Positions 1 through 8,895 of a DNA stretch of 64,000 nucleotides are shown piece by piece (the stretch's first letter is position 1; every line of letters begins with the position of its first letter). The notes beneath the pieces are model-generated. The model was not told the origin of the DNA. It did no database searches and saw only the letters and a program-made list of their open reading frames with translations. The stretch is taken from the NCBI GenBank assembly GCA_004293725.1, contig REAW01000005.1, forward strand, positions 1 to 64,000, written 5' to 3'. Source of the DNA: Curvibacter sp. GTDB taxonomy: Bacteria > Pseudomonadota > Gammaproteobacteria > Burkholderiales > Burkholderiaceae_C. The position numbers and the translations under genes are program-made.

Positions 1-187
1 CAACCTGCTGTTTGAAATCGCCGCTATGTACGAACGCGACACCGACTACAGCATCAAAGGCCTGTCAGCGTCTATCGAGCCCATCTTGCTGGCCGTCATC
101 GGCGTGCTGGTGCTGCTGTTGGCGCTGGGCGTGTTTCTGCCCTTGTGGAACATGGGCCAAGCCGCCATGGGCCGCGGGGGCGGCTAG
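1..187 (+). CDS. mshG: MSHA biogenesis protein MshG, C-terminal end (partial)
   Basis: Only the last 61 residues are present, in frame from base 2 to the TAG at 185-187; the rest lies left of the window. The segment has FEIAAMYERDTDYSI followed by a long hydrophobic stretch (IEPILLAVIGVLVLLLALGVFLPLW). That is the usual end of GspF/PilC-family inner-membrane platform proteins of type IV pili and type II secretion. Its position directly before the other msh genes makes MshG the natural name. In the family this protein links the assembly ATPase to pilin extraction from the membrane. The next gene starts three bases after the stop. Confidence 0.85.
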   Translation, partial: NLLFEIAAMYERDTDYSIKGLSASIEPILLAVIGVLVLLLALGVFLPLWNMGQAAMGRGGG

Positions 188-190
188 GCC

Positions 191-706
191 ATGGCTGCGC
201 TTCGCCCGCCCGCCCAGCCCTCCCCGGTGTGGGGTGGCCGGCTCACCGAATGTGGCGTTGTGCTGGCGCTCATGATCGTGTTGGCTTCGGTATTGGGCTA
301 CCAATGGCGGGAAGTTCGTGCCCAAGCGGAGTTGGCACAGGTCCAGAGCACCCTGGGCGCATTGCGCACCGCGCTGGTGGTAGCGCACCTCAAAGCCGCG
401 GTGGACTCCGCGCGGCAGGAAAACCAGATCGCAGGCGTTGGACCACGCAACCCTTTCGCAATGTTGCAGCAAGCACCTCCCAACTACGCAGGCCTGGCGG
501 ACCCGCAGCGGCTCGCCGCCCTGCCCGGGGGCAGCTGGGTGTATGACCCGGGCTGTGGCTGCATTGGTTATAGCCCGTTGGAGGCCGCGTGGCTGGAGGC
601 ACCCAAAAATGCCGGTGCTTTGTGGTTTCGCGTTGGGGCCACTGTCGGCCCACCGCAAATCACTGCACAGCAGCGCTATGTGTGGATGGGGCAAGCGGTG
701 AACTAG
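191..706 (+). CDS. MSHA-cluster membrane protein, MshF-like
   Basis: A 171-residue protein with one hydrophobic segment near the N-terminus (about residues 22-38, VVLALMIVLASVLGY), then a soluble periplasmic part. That part has a helical stretch (AELAQVQSTLGALRTALVVAHLKAA) and a C-terminal region with two close Cys (PGCGCIGY). It lacks the GFTLIE prepilin motif, so it is not a standard pseudopilin. Its place between mshG and the major pilin gene matches mshF in other MSHA loci, a poorly understood gene. I did not recognise it from sequence alone; the name rests on position and size. The start is three bases after mshG, which suggests translational coupling. Confidence 0.6.
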   Translation: MAALRPPAQPSPVWGGRLTECGVVLALMIVLASVLGYQWREVRAQAELAQVQSTLGALRTALVVAHLKAAVDSARQENQIAGVGPRNPFAMLQQAPPNYAGLADPQRLAALPGGSWVYDPGCGCIGYSPLEAAWLEAPKNAGALWFRVGATVGPPQITAQQRYVWMGQAVN

Positions 707-893
707 GAGCAGGCAATCAAAAGACTTGCACTAAGTTGGTAAAACATGAGTTAATTCAGTTACTTAGAAATCAAACCTCATGTACATCTGGAATGCATTG
801 CAATAGAATAAATTTGCAAAGCGCGGTTTGGGGCGACGTTGGGTACCCTGCTAGTTGGCGGGGCAATATTTTTTGACACGAAAGGCGGACAAC

Positions 894-1298
894 ATGAAAC
901 AAGTACAACGCGGCTTTACGCTGATTGAGTTGGTAATGGTCATCGTTATTTTGGGCGTGTTGGCCGCTGTGGCCATACCGAAGTTCGTGGACTTAAAGGG
1001 TGATGCACAACAGGCCTCCATGCAGGGTGTTGCGGGAGCTGCAGCCTCTGCTTCTGCCATTAACTATGGCGGCTGCTCTATTTCCACCGCCGCGAGTGCA
1101 CCTGCCAAATGCAAGGTGGTCAACGACTGTGATGACATTAAAGAGGCTTTAAGCGGTGGTGTTTGGCCCGCAGGCTACAGTGTGACAACTGGCACGCCGT
1201 CAACTACCAATGGGACTGCCATGACATGCACGTTGGTACTTGCTGGATTCACCCCTACTCCAGCTGTCACCTTCGAAGTGATTGCTGCGGGTAACTAA
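894..1298 (+). CDS. mshA: MSHA-type major pilin (prepilin)
   Basis: A 134-residue type IV prepilin. The short basic leader (MKQVQRG) is followed by FTLIELVMVIVILGVLAAVA, the class III signal cleaved by the prepilin peptidase after Gly7, with Glu5 of the mature protein present. The rest is small and Ala/Gly-rich and has several Cys (GGCS, AKCK, NDCDD, TCTL) that could form the pilin disulfide loop. I chose the ATG at 894 because AAAGGCGG lies just upstream and it gives a normal leader length; an upstream in-frame start at 855 would give an unusually long one. A strong intrinsic terminator follows, so this gene is probably expressed at a higher level than the downstream genes. MshB is an alternative name, but as the only pilin-sized gene here MshA fits better. 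Confidence 0.85.
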   Translation: MKQVQRGFTLIELVMVIVILGVLAAVAIPKFVDLKGDAQQASMQGVAGAAASASAINYGGCSISTAASAPAKCKVVNDCDDIKEALSGGVWPAGYSVTTGTPSTTNGTAMTCTLVLAGFTPTPAVTFEVIAAGN

Positions 1299-1365
1299 GC
1301 TGCATTTTTGACGAATCCATAGCCTTTGCGCCGCAAGACCTGCGCACAACTTCTGGTTAAACGAC

Positions 1366-1405
1366 AACAGCGAGCATCTCCGTGTGAGGTGCTCGCTGTT
1401 TTTTT
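1366..1405 (+). terminator. Intrinsic terminator after the pilin gene
   Basis: An inverted repeat has arms AACAGCGAGCA (1366-1376) and TGCTCGCTGTT (1390-1400) around a 13-base loop, followed by a T run to about 1405. It lies between mshA and mshC, the usual place to hold pilin transcription above that of the minor pilins. Confidence 0.85.
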
Positions 1406-1420
1406 ACCCACAAGACACCC

Positions 1421-1927
1421 ATGGCGTTTGAACGAAACAATCGACACCTCAATGCTTTGGCCCCACACAAATGGGTCATTGGCTTTACCCTGATCGAACT
1501 GGTCATGGTGTTGGTCATGCTAGGCGTGCTGGCGATATTTGCCGCGCCGCGCGTGTTCAATCGCGGTGATTTTGATGCGCGCGGATTTCATGACCAGACC
1601 CTGTCGCAATTGCGATTTGCGCAAAAAACGGCCATTGCCCAACGGCGAGCAGTGTGCGTAAATTTCACCGCAAACTCCATCACACTGACACGTGCCAGTG
1701 CAGAGGCCAGCGCAAGCTGTGACACGCCGCTGAACGGGCCCACGGGCAGGGCGGTTCTGACGGCGCCTTCTGGTGTGAGTTATGCCGCCACACCCGCCGG
1801 TTTTCGATTTGACGGCCTGGGTCAGCCGATTGAGGGCGCCAGCACTGCAGCGCCACGCACCATCCAAGTGGCCAACGCCACGCCCACTATCACGGTCGAA
1901 GCCGTCACAGGTTATGTGCATGACTAG
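1421..1927 (+). CDS. mshC: MSHA minor pseudopilin MshC
   Basis: A 168-residue GspH-type pseudopilin. The leader is longer than in the major pilin (about 21 residues) and ends in Gly before FTLIELVMVLVMLGVLAIFA. The globular part contains LSQLRFAQKTAIAQRRAVCVNF, resembling the GspH/FimT helix-strand region. It probably helps prime or cap the pilus. The ATG at 1421 lies 16 bases past the terminator T run, and no strong ribosome binding site is visible. It overlaps the mshD start by eight bases. The FTLIEL motif and gene order make the family secure; the exact letter is by position. Confidence 0.8.
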   Translation: MAFERNNRHLNALAPHKWVIGFTLIELVMVLVMLGVLAIFAAPRVFNRGDFDARGFHDQTLSQLRFAQKTAIAQRRAVCVNFTANSITLTRASAEASASCDTPLNGPTGRAVLTAPSGVSYAATPAGFRFDGLGQPIEGASTAAPRTIQVANATPTITVEAVTGYVHD

Positions 1928-2357
1928 GCGGGGCCAAAAGGGCTTCACCCTGATCGAGTTGATCATCTTCATTGTGGTGGTCGGTGCGGGACTTGCCGGT
2001 ATTTTGTCGGTGATGAACCAGGTGGTGCGCAACAGCGCCGACCCCATGCTCACGAAGCAGGCGGCGGCATTGGCAGACTCGGTGCTGGAGGAGGTGCTGC
2101 AGAAGTCCTTTGCCGATCCCGATGGCACCAATGTGGGTGAGACAGACCGCACCAATTGGGACAACGTGGACGACTTCAACGGTGCCACCCAAGCCGCGTT
2201 CGGACTTCCGCCCAATTTGGCAGGTTACGCACTGCAGGTGGCTGTGGCAGATGGCGCACCGGTGCTGGGCGTTGCAGCGCGCCGCGTCACGGTAACGGTG
2301 ACCATCAACGCCAACGGCGGCAGCATTGCACTCACCGGTTACCGAGCCAACTACTGA
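1920..2357 (+). CDS. mshD: MSHA minor pseudopilin MshD
   Basis: A 145-residue prepilin-like protein starting MTRRGQKG, then FTLIELIIFIVVVGAGLAGI, a GspI/PilV-type signal. The downstream part includes ADSVLEEVLQKSF, the ALADSVLEE-type helix often seen in PilV/MshD proteins. The ATG at 1920 lies inside the end of mshC (ATGACTAG), which is translational coupling; an alternative start at 1782 would run through mshC and give no proper leader. It likely acts with MshC, MshO and MshP as a minor pilin at the pilus tip. Confidence 0.8.
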   Translation: MTRRGQKGFTLIELIIFIVVVGAGLAGILSVMNQVVRNSADPMLTKQAAALADSVLEEVLQKSFADPDGTNVGETDRTNWDNVDDFNGATQAAFGLPPNLAGYALQVAVADGAPVLGVAARRVTVTVTINANGGSIALTGYRANY

Positions 2358-2359
2358 CT

Positions 2360-3181
2360 ATGCGGCACCCCCACCCTGCGCCCCTTTCTCGCCACCATGG
2401 CTTTACCCTCGTTGAGTTGGTGATGGTGATTGCCATCATGGGCGTGATTGGTGCCGTCGTGGCGGTGTTCATGCGCAGCCCCATTGACGCTTACTTTGAC
2501 AGTGCCCGCCGCGCGGCACTGACCGACGTGGCCGACACTGCCGTACGCCGCATGGCACGCGATGTGCGCAAGGCCTTGCCCAACAGCGTGCGCACCCCCA
2601 ACCCGCAGTGCCTGGAATTTATCCCCACCCGCACCGGAGGACGCTACCGCACCGAAGATGCCGCACCCGGGACCAGCCTCGACTTCACCACTGCCGACAG
2701 CACATTCAACATGCTGGGTCAAAACACCCTGTGGCCAGCGGACCAGCAAATTCTGGTGGGCGACACCATTGTCATTTACAACCTGGGGCCCGGCATTGCT
2801 GATGCTGACGCCTACGTGGGAAACAACACGTCCACCGTGACGGGTGTGACGGACGGTGTGGAAACGGCTATTGCCATCACCGCGCGGCAGTTTCCCTTCG
2901 AGTCAGGCTCGAAGCGCTTTCACGTGGTGCCCGTGGAAGAGCGGGTGGTGGCTTACGTGTGCGCAGGGGGAAACTTGCGCCGCACCGTGACCACAGGCAG
3001 TTTTAACAGCAGCTGTCCGGCCACGGGCCCGGTGCTGGCAACCAATGTGCAGAGCTGCGCGTTTGACTACCTGGGCAGCGATTTGCAACGCAACGGGTTG
3101 GTGCAAATCCAGTTCAACATCAGTTCCAACAACGAAACCGTGAGCCTGTACCACGAGGTGCATGTGAACAACTCGCCATGA
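2360..3181 (+). CDS. mshO: MSHA minor pseudopilin MshO
   Basis: A 273-residue GspJ/PilW-type pseudopilin. The leader MRHPHPAPLSRHHG ends before FTLVELVMVIAIMGVIGAVVA. The soluble region carries the RRMARDVRKALPNSVR helix typical of MshO/PilW-like proteins. Two later Cys (VAYVCAGG, SCPATG/QSCAF) could form disulfides. The ATG at 2360 follows the mshD stop by two bases; a longer frame opening at 2156 is out of phase with mshD and would destroy the leader. Its stop overlaps mshP by four bases. Confidence 0.8.
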   Translation: MRHPHPAPLSRHHGFTLVELVMVIAIMGVIGAVVAVFMRSPIDAYFDSARRAALTDVADTAVRRMARDVRKALPNSVRTPNPQCLEFIPTRTGGRYRTEDAAPGTSLDFTTADSTFNMLGQNTLWPADQQILVGDTIVIYNLGPGIADADAYVGNNTSTVTGVTDGVETAIAITARQFPFESGSKRFHVVPVEERVVAYVCAGGNLRRTVTTGSFNSSCPATGPVLATNVQSCAFDYLGSDLQRNGLVQIQFNISSNNETVSLYHEVHVNNSP

Positions 3182-3573
3182 GCCGCCCATCCAATCTTCA
3201 ACGCGGGTTTGCCGCTGTGGCTGCCGTGTTCCTGGTGGTGGGGCTGGCGGCGTTGGGCGCATTTATGGTGTCGTTTTCCAATACCCAGCATCTCACCTCG
3301 GCGCAAGACGTACAAGGCTCGCGCGCATACTGGGCCGCGCGGGCTGGGCTGGGCTGGGGCTTGGCCAGCCTGACGGCCAATAGTGCAGCCTGCCCGGTAC
3401 CACCCGCCCCCTTTGTGGTGGAGGGCTTTACGGTGGTGGTAACGTGTACTTCCACTACCTACTCCGACGCGGGAGTGGACAACGTAGTGATCTATCGCCT
3501 GGTGTCGCGCGCCACCCAAGGCACGGGTGTAGGGGTGGTCGAGCGCAGTGTTGCGGCATCTGTGGAGTTTTGA
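3178..3573 (+). CDS. mshP: MSHA biogenesis protein MshP
   Basis: A 131-residue protein with a GspK/PilX-like start: MSRPSNLQRG, then FAAVAAVFLVVGLAALGAFM, a prepilin-like segment lacking the Glu5 residue. SRAYWAARAGLGWGLASL matches the 'AxxAARAGLEWG' helix usual in PilX and MshP proteins. A probable Cys pair (AACPV, VTCTS) follows. It starts in the ATGA overlap with mshO and is followed five bases later by mshQ. Lack of Glu5 is normal for this subclass, whose members are thought to cap the pseudopilin complex. Confidence 0.8.
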   Translation: MSRPSNLQRGFAAVAAVFLVVGLAALGAFMVSFSNTQHLTSAQDVQGSRAYWAARAGLGWGLASLTANSAACPVPPAPFVVEGFTVVVTCTSTTYSDAGVDNVVIYRLVSRATQGTGVGVVERSVAASVEF

Positions 3574-3578
3574 AGACG

Positions 3579-6500
3579 ATGTTGTTCCCAGCATTGAAGC
3601 AATGGACGCTAGCAGTGGCTGCCTTTGGGTTTGCCAGTGCTGGTGTGTCCTCAATCGCTGCAACCGTCACCTTCACCAGCTCCGGCAATTGGACCGTACC
3701 AGCAGGCGTGACGTCCGTAACCGTGGACGCTTTGGGCGGCGGCGGGGCAGGTGGAGGGCAAAACCAGAACTCCGATGGCGGTGGCGGCGGCGGCGGCGGG
3801 GCCTATGTTCGGTCCACCAGTGTTGCCGTAACGCCTGGCGATACGATTGCTGTCACGGTAGGCTCCGGCGGGGTTGGCGTGGTCAGCGGCACCGGCGGTT
3901 CGGGCGGAGACTCGTTTTTTAACAACATCACGACCGTCATGGCCAAGGGCGGTCTGGGCGGAGCCCCTTCAACCGGCACACCACCCGCAGGGGGGTTGGG
4001 GGGCTTGGCAGCAGACAGCGTTGGGCCTGTTGGCAGCACCAAGTTTTCGGGTGGCAATGGCGGCATAGGACGTGACAACACGACAGGACGTGGCGGCCCG
4101 GGTGGTTCTTCTGCAGGTACAGCGGCCGCAGGTACCGCTGGGCCGGGAGTGTGGTCTACCCCTACCGCCAGCGCAGCACCAGCAGGCGGCGGCATTGGTG
4201 GTAATGGAGGTTTAGAAAACAATAACGGAAGCGCCCCCACCTCGGGCAATGGCGGCGGGGGCGGTGGGTCTGGCGAGGGCACGGCTCGCGCAGGTGGCAA
4301 TGGTGCAGCTGGCAGAGTCGTGATTACGTATGTGGGCTTGCCCACAGCCGCAACCAATGCCGCCAGCACCATCAGCGCCACCGCGGCCACGCTGAACGGC
4401 CAAATCAGCAGCGATATAGCAGCGACCTCCGTCACCTTCGAGTACGGGCTCACCACAGCCTATGGCACTGTTGTTACGGCAACCCCTAGCTCCGTTGCGG
4501 CCAACGTCTCTTCGGCCAACGTGCTAGCCACCATCGCGGGTTTAAGTGCGAGCACCACTTACCAGTACCGTGTTAAAGGCACCAACAGTACGGGCACTGC
4601 AGATGGTGCAAACCGTAGCTTCACCACCTTGCCCCCATTCACCAAGACGGTCAGTACGGCCTCAGCCTCTGTCGGTGACGTGGTGACTTTCACCATTACG
4701 CTTGCAAACGCCACGGCAGCGGCCTACACCAATACCACGGTGACGGACACCCTGCCCACTGGCATGGCCTATGGGTCCCACGTGGTGAGCAGCGGCACCG
4801 TTAGCCAGGTTGGGCAAGTGATTACCTGGAACATTCCCAGCATCGCAGCGGGCAGTACTGCCACGATGACACTGGCCGTAGCGTTGAACCAGCAAGGCAC
4901 ATTGACCAATACCGCAGCGTCCGCTGGCTTTGCTTCGGCCTCCGCCACTGTGCTGGTGCTCCCAAGTGCCGTGACCCACTTCCGCATGGATGCGCCGGCG
5001 GGTGCCTGGACCGGGGCTGCCGGAGAAGTGCTCGACAGCGGCAGTACCGGCTTGCACGGTCGTCGGGTCACGACCGCCAGCCCCACGACCACCAATCAGA
5101 TTGCACCTTCTCCCACTATTGCTGCGCAATTCCCGGCAGTGGTGGGCGGTTTTTGCAACGCCGCCCGTTTTGATGGCAATGCCGTGGTGGAGGTGGCGCC
5201 AAGCCCCCTCTTCGATTACACCCGGACCTTGTCAGCTTCGGCCTGGATTTACCCCACTGCATATAACGCAGAGTTGTCTTCGATCTTGTCGAATGACAGG
5301 AACTATGAGTTCCACCTGAACTCCAGTGGCCGGTTGTATTGGTGGTGGGGAGGTCCATCGTTGACCAGTGCCACCGCCATTCCCTTGAATCAATGGACCC
5401 ACGTAGCCATTACGTTTGACTCAACCGCAGGCCGCCAACGTATCTACATTAACGGCGTGCAAGATGCCAACACGGCTAACTGGACGGGAACTTTGCAGCC
5501 CAACGGTTGCAATTTCTATGTGGGCGGTGACGTTGCTACTGGTTCCTGCGCTGTCATCAGTGGGCGCAACTTCCGGGGCAACGTGGACGAAGTGAAGCTT
5601 TACAGCCGTGAACTGTCAGCCGCTGAAGTGCAGGCGGACATGACCTTGGGTCGGTCTTGTTCTGGAAATTTCGACCACGTCCGTATTGAGCATGACGCAA
5701 GCGCTTCGGTCTGTACCCCGGAATCCGTCACGGTGAAAGCCTGTCTGAATGCCAGTTGCTCCACCCTTTACACGGGGGCGGTAACCGTGCAAATGTCTCC
5801 TGCGGGTTGGGTGGGGGGAAATACATTTTCTTTTAGTGGTGGCATCGGTAGCCGCCAATTGGCTGTAGGTACGTTAGGCAATGTGACCTTGGGTACGGCA
5901 AGCACATCACCGTTGGCCACCTCTGCCACGCGCTGTTTCAACGGCGCGAGTGAAACGTGCACCATGAATTTCGCCAACGCTTCTTGCAACTTCGATGCTG
6001 TTGAACCCGCTGCGGCTCCGCAAACCCGCCTGTTTACCAAGCTCGCCGCCACGTCGTTCAGTGTGGATGTGTTGGCGCTCAGCAATTCAACAACCATCAA
6101 CACCGGCTTTACGGGCAGTGTGGATGTGGATTTGGTGGATGCGAGCAGTACCGTTTGCCCTACGGGTAGCGGCCTGAACACTGCAACCAGCATCTCGTTT
6201 GTGGGCGCCGATGCGGGTCGCAAAGCAGTGGCTTTTACTTACAGCAACGCGGCCAAGGATGTGCGGGTTCGCATGCGGGTGGGCGCGGCCGAACCTGCCT
6301 GTTCGACTGATAACTTTGCCATCCGACCGGCCGCCGCCCAGCTCAACACCAGCGCCAATGCTGCCGCGCCCTCCGCTGCCTCCACCCCAGTGATCGCTGC
6401 AGGCAGCAGCTTTAATTTGAGCGCAAGCACCAACGTCGTGGGCCCAAGTTATGCGGAAACCTGGACGCTGGACAGTACCAAACTTAGCGCCCAAGTGACC

Positions 6501-7631
6501 ACGCAGGACAGCAGCGTGGTGTCGGGTGGTGTAGTGGGGGTATTGACCCCCGCAAGCCTGGTGGGCAATTCAACTGTCGTTGGCGCCACATATAGCGAAG
6601 CAGGTTATTTGTACCTGGCCCCAGGCGCCTTTATTGACACCACCTTTACGGCAGTAGACAGGGCCGTCGGTGATTGTGTGGCGTCAACGCTTGGCGGAGC
6701 CAACCTTTCTGACACCGCAGTGGGCGGCCGGTACGGCTGCGATATTGGCAATCGCACAACGGTGTCGCTCGGTCGTTTTCGCCCTGACCACTTCACCATC
6801 TCTGTGCCGGTGCTGACCCCGTTCTGTGCAGCAACTGCCACGCCGTTCACCTACTTTGGTCAGGACGGCTTTGCTACCAGCTTCACGTTGACGGCACAGA
6901 ATGTAGGCAACGGCACAACCCAAAATTACCAGGGTGTCTTCGCCAAGTTTGCGACAACGGGCTATGGAAACTATGGATTTTCGACAGCCGCGTTGCCAGC
7001 AGGGGCCGCCTTGCAAACCAGTGCGACGGCACCTACTGGCAGTTGGGTGAATGGAGTGGCCGCCATTGTTGCGCGCCACCAGATTAGCCGTCCCACCAAC
7101 CCAACCCCCACTACCGTTCTTTCGCTAAGTGCTGCGCCAACCGATGGTGAAGTGCCTGCCAGCGCTGCCACGGTGGTCGGGACCAACGTACGCCTGCGCT
7201 TTGGCCGTCTGCGCATGCAAAACGCCTATGGTTCTGAGTTACGTGCGTTGCCCATTCCTCTGGAGGCGCAGTACTGGAATGGCACGTTCTACACCACCCA
7301 CACGGACGACAGCTGCACCGTGCTGCCGATGAGCAATTTTGCCGGCAGTCTTGCAGCCTGCGAAACTCAGATTACGCCCGTCGGCAATCAGATGCTTGCC
7401 AATGGACGGATTTCGGGCGGTTTGGTGCTCAGTCGACCGGGCGCCAACAACGCTGGCAGCGTGGACCTGGCCATCAATGTGACCACCGTTGCAACTGGCA
7501 ATACCTGTACAAGTCCAGCTCCGAGTGCCGCCACGGCCGCAAGCTTGCCCTGGTTTGGGCCCAATGTCGGCGGTCGAGCGACCTTTGGCATCTACAAAAG
7601 CCCCTTGATCTATTTGCGGGAGAACTACTGA
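3579..7631 (+). CDS. mshQ: Giant MSHA-cluster adhesin-like protein MshQ (DUF6701)
   Basis: A 1350-residue secreted protein. Residues 1-25 look like a signal peptide ending near SSIAA. A very Gly-rich region (about 45-250) follows, then a fibronectin-like segment (AATLNGQISSDIAATSVTFEYG) and a DUF11-like repeat (SVGDVVTFTITLANATAAAY). A LamG/concanavalin-like domain comes next (about 465-700; VHFRMD-like start, YINGVQDAN, FRGNVDEVKLYSREL). A long C-terminal Cys-containing region resembles DUF6701 of MshQ proteins. It probably sits on the cell surface or pilus and binds glycans or surfaces; that role is inferred from the LamG fold. I chose the ATG at 3579 because it gives a proper signal peptide; earlier in-frame starts lie inside mshP. 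Confidence 0.8.
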   Translation: MLFPALKQWTLAVAAFGFASAGVSSIAATVTFTSSGNWTVPAGVTSVTVDALGGGGAGGGQNQNSDGGGGGGGGAYVRSTSVAVTPGDTIAVTVGSGGVGVVSGTGGSGGDSFFNNITTVMAKGGLGGAPSTGTPPAGGLGGLAADSVGPVGSTKFSGGNGGIGRDNTTGRGGPGGSSAGTAAAGTAGPGVWSTPTASAAPAGGGIGGNGGLENNNGSAPTSGNGGGGGGSGEGTARAGGNGAAGRVVITYVGLPTAATNAASTISATAATLNGQISSDIAATSVTFEYGLTTAYGTVVTATPSSVAANVSSANVLATIAGLSASTTYQYRVKGTNSTGTADGANRSFTTLPPFTKTVSTASASVGDVVTFTITLANATAAAYTNTTVTDTLPTGMAYGSHVVSSGTVSQVGQVITWNIPSIAAGSTATMTLAVALNQQGTLTNTAASAGFASASATVLVLPSAVTHFRMDAPAGAWTGAAGEVLDSGSTGLHGRRVTTASPTTTNQIAPSPTIAAQFPAVVGGFCNAARFDGNAVVEVAPSPLFDYTRTLSASAWIYPTAYNAELSSILSNDRNYEFHLNSSGRLYWWWGGPSLTSATAIPLNQWTHVAITFDSTAGRQRIYINGVQDANTANWTGTLQPNGCNFYVGGDVATGSCAVISGRNFRGNVDEVKLYSRELSAAEVQADMTLGRSCSGNFDHVRIEHDASASVCTPESVTVKACLNASCSTLYTGAVTVQMSPAGWVGGNTFSFSGGIGSRQLAVGTLGNVTLGTASTSPLATSATRCFNGASETCTMNFANASCNFDAVEPAAAPQTRLFTKLAATSFSVDVLALSNSTTINTGFTGSVDVDLVDASSTVCPTGSGLNTATSISFVGADAGRKAVAFTYSNAAKDVRVRMRVGAAEPACSTDNFAIRPAAAQLNTSANAAAPSAASTPVIAAGSSFNLSASTNVVGPSYAETWTLDSTKLSAQVTTQDSSVVSGGVVGVLTPASLVGNSTVVGATYSEAGYLYLAPGAFIDTTFTAVDRAVGDCVASTLGGANLSDTAVGGRYGCDIGNRTTVSLGRFRPDHFTISVPVLTPFCAATATPFTYFGQDGFATSFTLTAQNVGNGTTQNYQGVFAKFATTGYGNYGFSTAALPAGAALQTSATAPTGSWVNGVAAIVARHQISRPTNPTPTTVLSLSAAPTDGEVPASAATVVGTNVRLRFGRLRMQNAYGSELRALPIPLEAQYWNGTFYTTHTDDSCTVLPMSNFAGSLAACETQITPVGNQMLANGRISGGLVLSRPGANNAGSVDLAINVTTVATGNTCTSPAPSAATAASLPWFGPNVGGRATFGIYKSPLIYLRENY

Positions 7632-7798
7632 ATGCGTGGCACTATTTCTCTGTATATGACAAAAAGTGCCCCTAAAGGCTGTCATGATTGCGCAACCAGC
7701 TATTAAAATGAGAGCAAGCTGCTCTGTCCGTCTTCCAACATGATTGAAGCAATATCCGACTACTGCCTTTTTGAAACCTGCCGAGGGGGGCGCTAACC

Positions 7799-8887
7799 AT
7801 GCGCTGGCCTTGGAAGCGCAAGTCATCGAGTGACCTGCTGGTTGTTTCATGGCATGAGCAAACGTTGGCTTATGTACAGGCACGTGGGGTTGGCAAAGGC
7901 TACGAAATACTGCGCCAAGGGGTGGAGCGCCAAGGCAGCGACAGCCGGGAAGCGTTGGTCAGCAGGGTGCGGGCCCTTGGACTTGAAGGGCTGCGTGCCC
8001 ACTTCCTGCTGCGCCCTGAGCAATACCAGTTTTTACAAATCGAGGCACCCGCAGTTCCGCCTGAAGAGTTGCGCGCAGCGGCCCGCTACCAGGTGCGCGA
8101 GATGGTGGATGCGCATTTGGATGACATTACCCTGGATGTGATGCGTCTGGGTACGGGCCAGGACAAGGGCCAGTCGCAGTTGTTTGTGGTAGCAGCCAAA
8201 AATGCCGTGGTGCGTGACGCCATGGAGTTGGCGGATGCCTTGAACTGGGACGTAAGCGTGATTGACGTGCAGGAAACCGCGCAGCGCAACCTGCAAACGC
8301 TCGTGGCGCAATCAGAAGGCCGTCCAGACCGGGCCACGGCAGCCTTGGTCCTGGCCGACAACAAGCAAGCCATGCTGACTATCAGCGCCAGTGAAGAGCT
8401 GTTCTACACCCGGCGTCTGGAGCTGCCAGAGGGTTTTATGACCATGGTCTGGGGTCAGAGCGAAATAGCCGCCAGCCCAGACACCTACACCCCCGTCAGC
8501 GAGTACGTCCCAGACTACAACGTGGGCGGCGTTTCTTATGGCAATGACTACTCTGACGCTTCGGCCCCCGCTGCTTCTGCCGGGGGAGCTGGCGGCAGGG
8601 CACAGGCTGACTACGAACGCGCGCAGCGCTTGGTGGTCGAAGTACAGCGCTCATTGGACTTGTGGGAACGCTCGTGGTCCCAATTGCCCCTCACGGGGCT
8701 ACGGGTGTTTGCCGGTGCCCGCTCGCAAGAGCTGGCCGACTGGTTGGGCCGAGAAATGGGCCAGAGTGTGGGAGTGTTGAGCGCCACACCCCTGTTTAAA
8801 GGCTTTCTCCCCGCCGATAACCCGGACGCGGCCTACTGTCTGCCACTGGTTGGGGTGCTGCTGCGCACCGAAGGCCGCAAACTGTAA
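7799..8887 (+). CDS. mshI: MSHA biogenesis protein MshI (PilM-like)
   Basis: A 362-residue cytoplasmic protein of the PilM/MshI type with an actin-like fold. It starts MRWPWKRKSSSDLLVVSWHEQTLAYVQARG and contains LLRPEQYQFLQIEAPAVPPEELRAAARYQVREMVD, a segment typical of PilM-like and GspL-like proteins at the inner-membrane platform. No membrane helix is evident. A Gly/Ala-rich loop (ASAPAASAGGAGGRA) is inserted before the last third. A 167-base gap separates it from mshQ, so a promoter may lie there. The next gene begins nine bases downstream. Confidence 0.75.
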   Translation: MRWPWKRKSSSDLLVVSWHEQTLAYVQARGVGKGYEILRQGVERQGSDSREALVSRVRALGLEGLRAHFLLRPEQYQFLQIEAPAVPPEELRAAARYQVREMVDAHLDDITLDVMRLGTGQDKGQSQLFVVAAKNAVVRDAMELADALNWDVSVIDVQETAQRNLQTLVAQSEGRPDRATAALVLADNKQAMLTISASEELFYTRRLELPEGFMTMVWGQSEIAASPDTYTPVSEYVPDYNVGGVSYGNDYSDASAPAASAGGAGGRAQADYERAQRLVVEVQRSLDLWERSWSQLPLTGLRVFAGARSQELADWLGREMGQSVGVLSATPLFKGFLPADNPDAAYCLPLVGVLLRTEGRKL

Positions 8888-8895
8888 AGCCCGCC

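Noticed and set aside
3803-4456. Open Pro-rich frame opposite the Gly-rich part of mshQ
   Set aside because: Pro-rich minus-strand reading of Gly codons is a mirror artefact.
7661-7730. Second copy of the dispersed repeat between mshQ and mshI
   Set aside because: The GCTATTAAAATGAGAGCAAGC stretch shares only its first bases with the 62059 element, too little to call it a copy.
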